DNA from: Carallia brachiata
Taxonomy: Eukaryota; Streptophyta; Magnoliopsida; Malpighiales; Rhizophoraceae
Assembly: GCA_021464245.1 (NCBI GenBank)
Contig: JADCRB010000007.1
Coordinates: 2,232,532-2,296,531 of the forward strand
Length of the DNA: 64,000 nucleotides
Reading direction: 5' to 3'
Shown: piece after piece, positions 42,932-53,039 of the stretch
Layout: each line of letters starts with the position of its first letter
Position numbering within the stretch: position 1 is the first letter of the stretch
Made by a program: the position numbers and the translations under genes
Notes under the pieces: generated by a model
The model's database searches: none
The model's input: the letters and a program-made list of their open reading frames with translations, nothing else
Told to the model about the DNA's origin: nothing

Positions 42932-45900
42932 ATGGCACTTGTTGAGGTCTCTCCCCCAAAAATACTATCCATAGCTCTCTCTTTTCCCGTAATTTTCGCC
43001 TTTTTACCAATCGTTAATCCGTTGAACTTCAGCTACCCTGCAGTCTTCAACTTCGGCGATTCCAACTCAGACACAGGCGACATGGTTGCAGGAGTTGCTT
43101 TTCCAGTTGGACCTCCCAATGGACAAACTTACTTCCTCAGGCCATCTGGTCGGTTCTGTGACGGCCGCTTAATCATCGATTTTTTGAGTACTGTATCTCA
43201 GCTTTTTTAAACATAACTTGATTGTTTTATATACTGTAATCAGAGTTGTTGCTTTCGTGTTCCATGAACAATTGCACTTACGAAAACTTGGATTTTATGA
43301 TGAGAAATTATGTGTTTGATTCGGGTTGTAGTGGATGTGAAGTTATAAATTTCGAGCCTGTAACAGTTAGACTCAAAAAATAATAAAAATTGTAAAAATG
43401 AAAAGAAATTTATGTGGGGTCGATCTCCGTAGATCCTCCGATTAATGCTCCTGTGTAATTTAGTCAAGGGCCGTGAAGGCTTAATCTTGACCGAGAGATG
43501 GTGAATTTCCACAGCGTGAACTTGAACTATAGGAAATGGATCCCACTGAGGGCCGAGACTTGATGTCAAGTGGATTAGTTGAACTCCGGTGAGGGCCGTA
43601 GGAGGCTTGATCCCACTCGGACTGTATGGACTTCGGTGAGGGCCGTAGGAGGCTTGATCCCACTCGGACTGGATGGACGCCGGTGAGGGCCGTAGGAGGC
43701 TTGATCCCACTCGGATTGGATGGATTTCGGTGAGGGCCGTAGGAGGCTTGATCCCACTCGAACTGGATGGACTTCGGTGAGGGCCGTAGGAGGCTTGATC
43801 CCACTCGAATTGATTGGACTCCGGTGAGGGCCGTAGGAGGCTTGATCCCACTCGGATTGGATGGACTTCGGTGAGGGCCGTAGGAGGCTTGATCCCACTC
43901 GAATTGATTGGACTCCGGTGAGGGCCGTAGGAGGCTTGATCCCACTCGGATATGTAATATCTTGGGTTTTTGATCTAGCGGATCCAACTTAGTGGCAGCT
44001 AGAGAGCATACACCCAAAATATTTAGAGAGAGAAAGGAAGAGATGCAAAGCTTTAGAAGATGAATGATTTGCTTTACTTGGGATGGTTTGAAAGGCTTTG
44101 AGGGGATCCCTATTTATAGGGTTTTGGGGGAGGATGGATGCCAAAATTGTATGACTTGGATCATACATGGCAAGGGCCCTCTTTGGTGGTTGAATTTTGA
44201 CATTTTGCAATCAAATGGAAATTAAAATTTCCATATGATTCATCATGAGTAGGATCCTACAAGGCAAGGACCCTCTTTGGTGGTTGAATTTTGACATTTT
44301 GCATGGTCATCAACCAAATGGAAATCATCATTTTCATATGCATGCACTTGTTGCTTTCATGTAGGGCATGCATTGATTTTTTTTTTTTTGGTGTTTACAA
44401 ATGCCCCCACTTCAAGGGTCGGTAAGGAAGAATTTTACCGTAATGATCCGAACCGAGTCTTGAAGTCCAGTTTGAAACTTGAGATGTCTTAATGAACGTT
44501 GAATGTTGGAGTCTTCTATCTTTGACCATGCCTGCTGTTGTTGGATCGCAATAGGAATCCGATACGATCTTGAGAAGGTTAGCAGCCCAGCCAATATAAA
44601 AATTGAAGTCTTGGCTCCAGGTGCGTTCGAACTTCCATGGCTGGCAAAGGCTGGCAAAGGTTCTTTGAAGTTCCAAAGCTCTGGTGAGGATGATCCAGTA
44701 GGCAAAGAACTTAAACCTCCCCAAGAGGAAGGCCCAGGACCTTGGAACTTCAAGACCGGCTCACAGAGAGACTGACTGTAGTGATGATTTCCAAGTCTGC
44801 TTCGACGTAAGGAGAGTAGTTGGAACTTCCCTGTACGTCGCTGCATCCAAAGAAAGATTAGGATAATTGCAGCTTCTCATCCCTCTGTGGTAGATGTGAA
44901 CTAAGGAGAGTAGTTGGAACTCCATGACACCGATGGCGTTGGAGACTGAGTTTCGAGGATCCCTCGAAGAAGACTACTCCCTCTTTTCTTAGCTCGTGCG
45001 CCTCCAACTTCTTGATCGAAGAACTTCCTGAGACAAGTGCAGAGACTAGCCATTTTTTTTTTTGAGAAAGAAGAGCTGAGGGGTGAATATTACAACTCGG
45101 GCATGCAAGATATATATACATATGATAAAGATTTTTTTTTTTTTTTTGAAAAGTCAAAAAGAAGGTACGCAGAATCGAGTAGGGTCATCCACGTCCCTTT
45201 CCTGTATAAGAGACAAAAGAGACAGCGGCTGACGCGTGTTACGAAAGTCGTTGTCGTGTGCTGCAGGAGTCGTTACCGTGTGCTGCAGAAGTCGTTGCAC
45301 CTTATCTTGTCGGCCGTCCTAGCGGGGCCCAAGGCGCAGCTCCAAGTCAAGTTCGACCTCGTCTGGTGGGCCGATGATGTTGACGTCGCTTTCCGGCTGG
45401 TTGATGCTGCCGGAATATTCTGGAAAGAGAGGCAAAGTTTCGCCGGAATGACTCCTTTCTGCTAGAAAAAGTCCTCCTAAACTTAAGTACCTAGGAGGGA
45501 TGAACCCTTGGCTGACTCCGTAAGACCACCAGGACCAGCACGCATGCTCCCATAGGCTACTGCTTTGATTGTTATAGCCTGAAGAGACCATTGTAGTGGT
45601 AGAACTCGGACCTGCTTCATTTGTCGGCGAAGTTGTACTGGTGGATCTACCATCGGAACGGCAGACTGTTCTTTGGAAAAATCAGCTCTCAGTGCTGGTT
45701 TCTTCCTGCTTCTCCGATTCTGGAACCAATAAAACACATTTTTTCCTTCGATTGCCCCGAGTGGGCGCAATCGTGAGACAAGTTGGTAAATCTGAGATGC
45801 ATTAGGCATAATACCTCCATTGTTGTGGAAGACTTCCTCCAGAATTTGCAATTGTGCCATGGTCGGCTGCCACCTTGTGCGGGGTGACCTTTCTTCTCCC

Positions 45901-48900
45901 TTGTCTTGAGGTTCTGCAACTGGTTCCATCTTTCTTGTGGCAGAGGAGCAAAGATCTTGGTATGTGGTGAAGATCGGTTGAGACTGATACTGAGTTTCAA
46001 ACTCAAACCCTCCGTCGCTTTTATATTTTTGGGCCGTTCACAGTTTATACTCATGCGGGCCAGGAGTTTGGTGAACTGTAGTGTCGCCTTTTATACTCGT
46101 ACGAGGCAGGAGTGTGTTGCTGAACTGTTCGCCTTTTATATTCGTGCGTGGCAGAAGTGTTGAACTGTGATGTCGCCTTTTTTACTCGTGCGAGGCAGGA
46201 GTGTTGAACTGTGGTGTCGCCTTTTATACTCGTGCGAGGCAGGAGTGTTGTGTTGAACTGCTGAGCTGTTGAGCTGGCGAGCTGGTGAGCTGTTAAGCTG
46301 ATGAGTTGTTGAGCTGCTTGGCTGTTGAGCTGCTGAGCTGCTTGGCTGCTGAGCTGTTAGACTGATGAGTTGTTGAGCTGCTTGGCTGTTGAGCTGCTGA
46401 GCTGCTTGGCTGCTGAGCTGTTGAGCTGCTGGGCTGTTGAGCTGCTGAGCTGTTTGGTGAGCTGTTGAGCTGTTGACTTGAGTTTTTGATTCAGGGTCTA
46501 GGATTTGCCCCCGAATCTGGATTTAGGCTATGAGTTGGAACTTGGATTTGGGTTTTGAGCCCGAGTTTAGATTTGGTGAATTTGGGCTTTGGGCTAGGGT
46601 TTGAGTTTAGGCTTTTTGGGCCTGGATTTGAATTTGGGCTTTAGGCCCGAGTTTGAATTTGGATTTGGATTTTGAACTAGAATTTGGGTTCGGACTTGGA
46701 TTTTGCCCCCGAATTTGGATTTGTTGGGTTTTGAATCGGGGTTTGAGATCTGCCCCCGAATCTAGATTTGGATTTTGTGGAAGGGTTCTGAACTTGCACA
46801 TAAGTTTCAGACATTTTTTTTTTTTTTTTTTTCCTCTTTTTTTTTGGCTTTTTTTTCGTGCTTTTTTTTTTGCACCCTTTTTTTTTTTTGCTTTTTTTTT
46901 GTTTTTCTTTTTATTTCCTTTTTTTATTTCTATCTTTTTTTTTTGCCTTTTTTTTTTTTTTTTTTTTTACACAGTCAATTTTAGAAGTTTACCGTTTGAT
47001 CGAACCAGATCGGGATGCGTTGACAGCATGCAAGCGTAATTTCATGTTGACTTTCTTCTGACGAATTTGAAGGGACGGCAGTCTGGTTGACTGAGACTAT
47101 GTCTCCCTGGTCCAAATTGATTTTATTTTGGTCTATGAGCTTCAAGATCAGCTCCTTTAAGACGAAGCACTTCTCGGTTGGATGGTTGATTGTGCGGTGA
47201 TACCTGCAGAATTTTGGATTATTGACCTGATTCTTGTGATTGGGTTGCTTACATTCCGGGAGTTTGATCAACTTAGCTTCTAAAAGTTGATCGAGAATGT
47301 CTGGAACGTCGGAGTCGGGGAATGGATACTTCTTCTGTTCCAACTCTCGCAAGGTCATCCTTCCCTTTTCTGGTTGATTTGTCAGCGCTGGAGGACTCAT
47401 TTTTGCTTTAGCTCCAACTTTTATCGGTGAAGCATCAATGGTCATCACTTTCTTGCCCCCATGTTGGCCCAGTTGGATGGGAATCGTGCCTCCAGAGGTC
47501 TTGATGCTTATTTCCATGTCATGCGCTCGAGTTGCTAATTCCTCAAAAGTTCGAGGTTTGATGCCCTGTAGGATGTATAATAGCTCCCAGTGCATCCCTT
47601 GGATGCACATTTCCACAGCAGAAGTCTCCGTAAGATGATCTTTGCAGTCTAGATTGAGAGCACGCCATCTGTTGATGTATTCGACAACGGGCTCTCCTTT
47701 CCTTTGTTTGGCACTAGTAAGCTCCATCATGCTCACCGTTCTCCGAGTGCTGAAAAATCTGTTGAGAAACTCTCGTTGTAGTTGTTCCCAACTGTCGATT
47801 GATTCTGGTTCAAGGTTTATGAACCACGTGAAAGCGTTCTCCCTTAGTGAACGAACAAACTGCTTCACCAAGAGATCTCCGTAAGTCCCTGCATTGTTGC
47901 AGGTTTCAACGAAGTGGGCGATGTGCTGTTTGGGATCGCCTCGTCCGTCGAATTGTTGAAATTTGGGCGGCTGGTAGCCCAGAGGCATGTTGAGACTTTC
48001 GATCCGTCTGGTGTACGGTTTGACGTACATCTGTGATCCTTGGAAGGATGTAGCTTGTTGCAGTCGGATCGTATTGGCTATCATTTCCTGCAATTGTTGA
48101 ACAGATAGCGAAGCTACAGAATTTGAGGGTGGCAGCTGTGTAGAACTACCTGGTTGTTTTTCAGCATTGAAGACATCGGCTGGTGTCGCTTCTGGAGTGA
48201 AACCAGGTGGATATTGTCGCCCTCGTGGGTCTGGAGATCAACTTGGATTGGAGCTTTTCCTTTGAGGGCAGCGATCTGTTGATCTTTTTCTTCCACAGTT
48301 TTGAGCAGTTGGAAAATTCTGCTTTCCAATTCTGCAATCCTGTCTTCAGTGTTCGTTGCGCTTGTCATCGTGATTGTGACAACGTTGATGTTGGATTCGT
48401 GCTAATTTTTTTTTGTAGAGGAGCAAAAGATGGGAGGCGGAGAGGTCCCACCGAGCGTGCCAAAAATTGTGAAGCTGTAAATTTCGAGCCTGTAACAGTT
48501 AGACTCAAAAAATAATAAAAATTGTAAAAATGAAAAGAAATTTATGTGGGGTCGATCTCCGTAGATCCTCCGATTAATGCTCCTGTGTAATTTAGTCAAG
48601 GGCCGTGAAGGCTTAATCTTGACCGAGAGATGGTGAATTTCCACAGCGTGAACTTGAACTATAGGAAATGGATCCCACTGAGGGCCGAGACTTGATCTCA
48701 AGTGGATTAGTTGAACTCCGGTGAGGGCCGTAGGAGGCTTGATCCCACTCGGACTGTATGGACTTCGGTGAGGGCCGTAGGAGGCTTGATCCCACTCGGA
48801 CTGTATGGAATTCGGTGAGGGCCGTAGGAGGCTTGATCCCACTCGGACTGGATGGACGCCGGTGAGGGCCGTAGGAGGCTTGATCCCACTCGGATTGGAT

Positions 48901-50909
48901 GGATTTCGGTGAGGGCCGTAGGAGGCTTGATCCCACTCGAACTGGATGGACTTCGGTGAGGGCCGTAGGAGGCTTGATCCCACTCGAATTGATTGGACTC
49001 CGGTGAGGGCCGTAGGAGGCTTGATCCCACTCGGATTGGATGGACTTCGGTGAGGGCCGTAGGAGGCTTGATCCCACTCGAATTGATTGGACTCCGGTGA
49101 GGGCCGTAGGAGGTTTGATCCCACTCGGATATTTAATATCTTGGGCGGTGAGGGCCGTAGGAGGCTTGATCCCACTCGGATTGGATGGACTTCGGTGAGG
49201 GCCGTAGGAGGCTTGATCCCACTCGAATTGATTGGACTCCGGTGAGGGCCGTAGGAGGTTTGATCCCACTCGGATATTTAATATCTTGGGTTTTTGATCT
49301 AGCGGATCCAACTTAGTGGCAGATAGAGAGCATACACCCAAAATATTTAGAGAGAGAAAGGAGGAGATGCAAAGCTTTAGAAGATGAATGATTTGCTTTG
49401 CTTGGGATGGTTTGAAAGGCTTTGAGGGGATCCCTATTTATAGGGTTTTGGGGGAGGATGGATGCCAAAATTGTATGACTTAGATCATACATGGCAAGGG
49501 CCCTCTTTGGTGGTTGAATTTTGACATTTTGCAATAAAATGGAAATTAAAATTTCCATATGATTAATCATGAGTAGGATCCTACAAGGCAAGGACCCTCT
49601 TTGGTGGTTGAATTTTGACATTTTGCATGGTCATCAACCAAATGGAAATCATCATTTTCATATGCATGCACTTGTTGCTTTCATGTAGGGCATGCATTGA
49701 TTTTTTTTTTTTGGTGTTTACAGTGGATGCAATGCACCTACCTTTTCTGAATCCATATTTGGATTCCGTTGGTGCCCCCAGTTTCCAAAATGGGTGTAAC
49801 TTTGCAGCTGGAGGGTCTACTATACTTCCAGCAAACGCAGCTTCAAGATGTCCATTTTCATTTGGAATTCAGGTGGCTCAATTTGTCAGGTTCAAGGCTC
49901 GAGTACTTGAATTGCTATCCAAAGGTATTAGACTAACATATTCAGAAAGCACTAGTATGTCAGCTAAGAAGATAATTTGTTGAGAATGCCTATTGTGACG
50001 AAGTTACTGACTTGGAATTGCTTTCAGATGAGAAACTTTGCAAGTATCTCCCTTTGGAAGATTACTTCCAGCAGGGCCTTTACATGCTCGACGCGGGTCA
50101 GAATGATCTTGATGGTTCATTCTATTCGAAATCAGAGGACCAAGTACTGGCTTTCATTCCAACAATTCTGTCTGAATTCGAGACTGGAATTAAGGTTGTT
50201 GCAAGCTATTTGAAAACAGTGCTTTGCCAGGTACATCCCTTCTTAATACCAAGCTGACGGTTCTTCTGTTTCCAGAGATTATACGATGTGGGAGCCAGGA
50301 ATTTCTGGATTCATAATACGGGACCACTTGGCTGCTTGCCTAGAATCATCTCAACGTTTGGGAAAAACACATCCAAGCTTGATCAGCTTGGTTGTGTTGG
50401 CTCACATGGCCGTGCTGCAAACCTTTTCAACGCACAACTGCTTGATCTTTGCATGAAGTTCCGGGGACAATTTCCTGATGTTAATATCACCTACGTGGAC
50501 ATTTTTTCAATAAAGTTGGAACTCATTTCTAATTTTTCTCAGTATGGTATGATATTAGGTTAATGGTCTTCATGTATTTCCTAATTCCTAGACTCCTAAG
50601 CGATAATTTTCTGTCCTCACTAATGTAAGGTAAATTTCAGGTTTCAAGCAGCCTTTGGCAGCCTGCTGTGGATACGGTGGGCCGCCATTAAATTTTGACA
50701 ATAGGATTGCTTGTGGCGAGACCAAAATATTGAATGGGAGCATGGTGTCTGCAAGTCCTTGCAACAATACCTCTGAATACATAAATTGGGATGGAAATCA
50801 TTATACTGAAGCTGCAAATCGATATATTGCAGAAAAAGTCCTGTCCGGAAATTACACCAACTCACTGCTCTCCGTCCATCTGCCATTTATAGCTGAGCCC
50901 AAGTTATAA
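42932..50909 (+). CDS. GDSL esterase/lipase, intron 1 split by an LTR retrotransposon
   Basis: Exons 42932-43187, 49724-49924, 50028-50194, 50276-50546 and 50641-50909 join in phase to 387 residues, normal for plant GDSL lipases of the At1g54790-like type. Seen: an N-terminal hydrophobic signal peptide (ILSIALSFPVIFAFLPIV), block I GDSNSDTGD with the nucleophile Ser, the block II glycine in NFAAGGSTI, block III GQND and block V DGNHYTEAA with the Asp-x-x-His pair. It is probably a secreted or cell-wall lipid or ester hydrolase; the substrate is unknown. Intron 1 is 6,536 bp because the minus-strand element 43336-49722 lies in it. The exon 2 acceptor is made from the LTR terminus plus the target-site G. 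The frame is preserved, so the gene may still work if intron 1 is spliced. Confidence 0.92.
43331..43335. repeat. Target-site duplication, left copy (GTGGA)
   Basis: The identical five bases occur at 49723-49727, directly outside the other LTR. This copy contains the original GDSL acceptor junction (TTGTAG|TGGA). Confidence 0.95.
43336..44399 (-). repeat. LTR (element's 3' LTR), 1,064 bp
   Basis: It contains eight tandem units of about 47 bp (43581-43950) built on GGTGAGGGCCGTAGGAGGCT. It shares all other sequence with 48468-49722 apart from a few substitutions. Confidence 0.92.
44111..44118 (-). promoter_or_regulatory. TATA box in the left LTR
   Basis: Minus-strand TATAAATA in CCCTATAAATAGGGATCC. 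Transcription from here would run left, antisense to GDSL exon 1. Confidence 0.5.
45319..45929 (-). pseudogene. WUSCHEL-related homeobox (WOX) sequence captured in the retrotransposon
   Basis: The minus-strand ORF from 45929 starts MEPVAEPQDKGEE and encodes a WOX homeodomain at about residues 17-80. It has RTRWQPTMAQLQILEEVF (helix 1 region), PNASQIYQLVSRLRPLG and IEGKNVFYWFQNRRSR (helix 3; IEGKNVFYWFQN is diagnostic of WUS-clade WOX proteins). A second frame (45591-45319) continues with a Ser-rich linker, a WUS-box TLPLFPEY (45438-45415) and a C-terminal EAR-like LDLELRLG (45351-45328). These are the three hallmark parts of a WUS-type repressor, in the right order. The frames differ by one base around 45640-45690, so as written the protein is broken; a small indel, or less likely an intron, explains it. 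No intron interrupts the homeodomain. It lies between gag and the 3' LTR in the element's sense orientation. Confidence 0.85.
46041..46480. repeat. Minisatellites inside the retrotransposon
   Basis: 46041-46250 holds about four to five units with TCGCCTTTTATACTCGTGCG and GGCAGGAGTGTTGAACTG. 46250-46480 holds short GAGCTG(C/T)T-type units repeated many times. They lie just upstream of the WOX reading frame in element orientation. Confidence 0.8.
46490..46980. repeat. Low-complexity GATTTGG-rich and poly(T) tracts inside the retrotransposon
   Basis: 46490-46800 is composed of ATTTGGGTTT/GAATTTGGATTT-type repeats with recurring TGCCCCCGAATCT. 46814-46970 is nearly pure T on the plus strand (poly(A) in element sense). 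The phenylalanine-rich ORFs here are translations of this tract. Confidence 0.8.
46981..48368 (-). CDS. Retrotransposon Gag polyprotein, frame-interrupted
   Basis: A minus-strand frame from 48368 (MTSATNTEDRIAELESRI, coiled-coil-like) shifts by one base near 48220-48235 into the long frame 48093-46981. That frame holds a plant retrotransposon gag domain (QFDGRGDPKQHIAHFVETCN; WEQLQREFLNRFF; YINRWRALNL) and a Cys/His cluster, CRYHRTINHPTEKCF, of the type found in Ty3/gypsy Gag. It would form the capsid in the cytoplasm. No pol frame follows. Length is about 460 codons overall. The frame break may be a sequence error or true decay. Confidence 0.85.
48440..48463 (-). other. Primer-binding-site-like sequence of the retrotransposon
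   Basis: On the minus strand, five to six bases inside the 5' LTR, the sequence reads TGGCACGCTCGGTGGGAC. It starts with TGG, which can pair with a tRNA CCA end. The tRNA partner was not identified. Confidence 0.55.
48468..49722 (-). repeat. LTR (element's 5' LTR), 1,255 bp
   Basis: It is longer than the other LTR by about 191 bp because it holds twelve rather than eight copies of the 47-bp repeat. The extra units include a duplicated block ending ATATTTAATATCTTGGG (49125-49146 and 49271-49290). Confidence 0.92.
49435..49442 (-). promoter_or_regulatory. TATA box of the element's 5' LTR promoter
   Basis: Minus-strand TATAAATA in CCCTATAAATAGGGATCC, in the right orientation to transcribe gag. 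Confidence 0.55.
49690..49724 (+). promoter_or_regulatory. LTR-derived splice acceptor of GDSL exon 2
   Basis: A T-tract (49700-49712) and TGGTGTTTACA at the LTR edge are followed by the G of the GTGGA duplication, giving TTTACAG|TGGATG. The exon then begins TG GAT GCA ATG, completing the codon opened by A at 43187. Confidence 0.8.
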
Positions 50910-51623
50910 CATCTATGTGATTGAATGCAAAGTGAAACAGTAATACTAAGGTTGAAGTTTCCTGAGGAAGTTAATGCCCGCGAATGAAGTGACTCTGGCT
51001 TAGCTTGAAAGCACAAGCATGGTAAGAGCACAGATGAAGTGACTTTATTTCTTGCTTTCTTGAGGGAAACTGTTTAGGCTTCAACTGTTCAACACATAAC
51101 CCTTTTACAAGAAGGTTCAAAAGGGCCTAAAGAGTTGCCATTTTGACAATACTACTAATTCCGTTAAGACCTTTTCGCTTCTGTTCTTTAGAAAAAGAAA
51201 AACAGTGGCAATATCAGGCATTTTTTCCCTTCTTTTCCTAATCGTGAACGACACGAATTGTTCTTTGTTTCCCGTTTTTCTAAAATAAGATGTTCACCTT
51301 CTAATTTTTTTTTAAGGAGGTTATGAATTTATACGTAAAAAAACAACCTTATCCCAAAAATTAAATTCGGAATAAAGACCATAACTTTTCCCCATATAAA
51401 CTTAAAGGAGAAAGATCCAAACACCCAAAATAAAGTAGATGTTCACTAAGCAAACTACCCAAAACATGGAGAGCTAAACCAGCTACCAGAACGATCTACA
51501 ACTAGTCTCTCAATGATAAGGAGTGATAATGGTTAGAAGTAATCAAAAGAGTACTCTTCCATGGAAAAAGAGAAGTCATCTTTCACCAACACTGCAGAAA
51601 TCATCACCACCATTCAACCACTT
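50910..51623. other. Convergent intergenic region between GDSL and DUF295 genes
   Basis: 3' flanks of two converging genes. No ORF or repeat worth naming. Confidence 0.6.
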
Positions 51624-52386
51624 TCAATTGGATGAAGGCAAATGAGATGGAGGAGCAACCCAAAACGGTGGTGCTGTAGTAGACCTAGAACTCGTGGGCG
51701 TCTGATAGCGATCAAGGTGATGATATGGAACAATTCTGTTATGTGTCATGTAAAAAATACCTAAATCCTTACCACCATAATGACTAAATCGATCAGCAGG
51801 GGCAAAATAAATGGCATTCTCCTCAAGTCCAGAATAGTCACGAGCACGAAGAGAAAAGCACTCCCCACTCACACCCAAGAATATGGCACAACCATTCAAG
51901 CAGTTTATAGTCTCCCACTTCCTTAGACCGAAATCCAGTCTCCGAACAGCAAATCCAATTGTTCTATAACAGCCATTAGTATCATGCGTGCCATCAGGAT
52001 AATGAGCAATGTGCCTGGTGACTAACAATAGATCCCCAGATGATTCGACTATATAATCGATCTCTTTCTTACGGTAAGTGTGACCATTCAAATCTGTTGC
52101 CTCCTCCGAGTAAAGATCATCGTCAAATGAAAACAAGCGATGGGCTTCAGTGACCAGAGTCCGTTTAATGTTAGAAAGGTCACTGAGATCCCAAGCTTCA
52201 ATCTCTCCAGGGCAACTGAGGGCGAAAAACAATTTATCCTTCTTAGAAGATGCAATGACTTGGGCGTAATCGAACAACGGGGAGTCCAAGGCCTTCCAAG
52301 CAGTGCCTCCAATCTCACCGCCTCCAATCTCAGAGTAGTGCAGACTTGGAGGAAATCCATGATAACCCAAGGCAATGCAGCGATTG

Positions 52387-52417
<31 letters not shown>

Positions 52418-52994
52418 GTGCTGATGAAAAAGATCCATTTATTATCATCATCCCCTTCTTGGTAAGCTTCAAAGGACTAATTGCCCACCTGGCATTGAGA
52501 TTTAAAACAGTGTAATCATTGATGCAAATACTATCATCATCCTCGTCAAAATCAATATCCACTACACAAGGGAGCGTTGCGGCGGACGGCAGCCTTAGGA
52601 CATCCCTCCTCCGCTTTTGGGCGTCAGAACACAAGGGATTCCATAGATACAAGGCACCGCAACAAGGGCCGACAAAGGTCACCCAACCTTTCGAGGAGCC
52701 CATCGCGCGAGCACTTTCAGGAAGACTTTCCGGCTTCGTAATGGCAAAGAATTTCTTGTTGACGGGGTTGAAGAAGCGGTAAATCTGTCTGCTATTAGTG
52801 CGGATGTCCATTCTGGGAAGCATTAGCAGCGGCGGCGGAGCTTGGGATGCCGGCGGTGGCAGCGACGACGGAGGATGCGATGGCCTCGAATATAAGCTGA
52901 TTAACTCATCCAAGAGAGATTTGCTGGTGGTCCAAGTACACGAGAAACGCCCAGCTTCACCAAGATTCAGAGTTCTAGCTACTTGCCTCCTCAT
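51624..52994 (-). CDS. DUF295 (KIB1-4 beta-propeller) protein, probably organellar, no F-box
   Basis: A single coding exon of 456 residues from the Met at 52994 (MRRQVARTLNLGEAG). The longer upstream frame only adds a poly-Phe stretch from an A-run, so I reject that start. The N-terminus is Arg/Ser-rich and low in acidic residues, like a mitochondrial presequence. The DUF295 body includes YRFFNPVNKKFFAI, GWVTFVGPCCGALYLWNP, LPSAATLPCVVDID, DKLFFALSCPGEIEAWDL and YIVESSGDLLLVTRH. No N-terminal F-box is seen, which fits the organellar DUF295 subgroup. A GTGAGT donor on the minus strand at 53158 and an AG just before the ATG suggest a leader intron. Function unknown. It is divergently paired with the gene at 53824, and a decayed copy of its 5' end lies at 39766. 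Confidence 0.85.
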
Positions 52995-52999
52995 GATCT

Positions 53000-53008
53000 T
53001 GCCAAACA

Positions 53009-53039
<31 letters not shown>

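Larger units (their letters stand above)
43336..49722 (-). mobile_element. Non-autonomous Ty3/gypsy-type LTR retrotransposon carrying gag and a WOX homeobox sequence
   Basis: Complete element, 6,387 bp, with LTRs at 49722-48468 (its 5' LTR) and 44399-43336 (its 3' LTR), TG...CA ends and a perfect GTGGA duplication (43331-43335; 49723-49727). On the minus strand the order is 5' LTR, a TGGCACGCTCGG primer-binding-like site 5-6 nt inside, gag (48368-46981), poly(A)-rich and minisatellite DNA, WOX-like ORFs (45929-45319), a GAAGTGGGGGCATT purine-rich tract and the 3' LTR. No protease, reverse transcriptase, RNase H or integrase was seen, so it must rely on another element. Outside the variable LTR repeats I counted by eye about ten differences between the LTRs, suggesting a fairly recent insertion. 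Confidence 0.9.

Noticed and set aside
43581..43950. Regular repeat array resembling a CRISPR
   Set aside because: Units are contiguous without unique spacers and lie inside an LTR of a plant nuclear element.
43240..44017. Long overlapping minus-strand ORFs with SSLLRPSP/EWDQASYGPHR repeats (also 48402-49341)
   Set aside because: They are translations of the 47-bp LTR minisatellite, whose unit is open in several frames; no protein family and no independent start.
44412..44846. 144-codon minus-strand ORF near the element's 3' LTR
   Set aside because: Open but without recognisable domain; overlapping frames are also open. Left as unassigned internal sequence.
46653..47061. Phenylalanine-rich plus-strand ORFs
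   Set aside because: Translation of a poly(T) tract antisense to the retrotransposon; low complexity.
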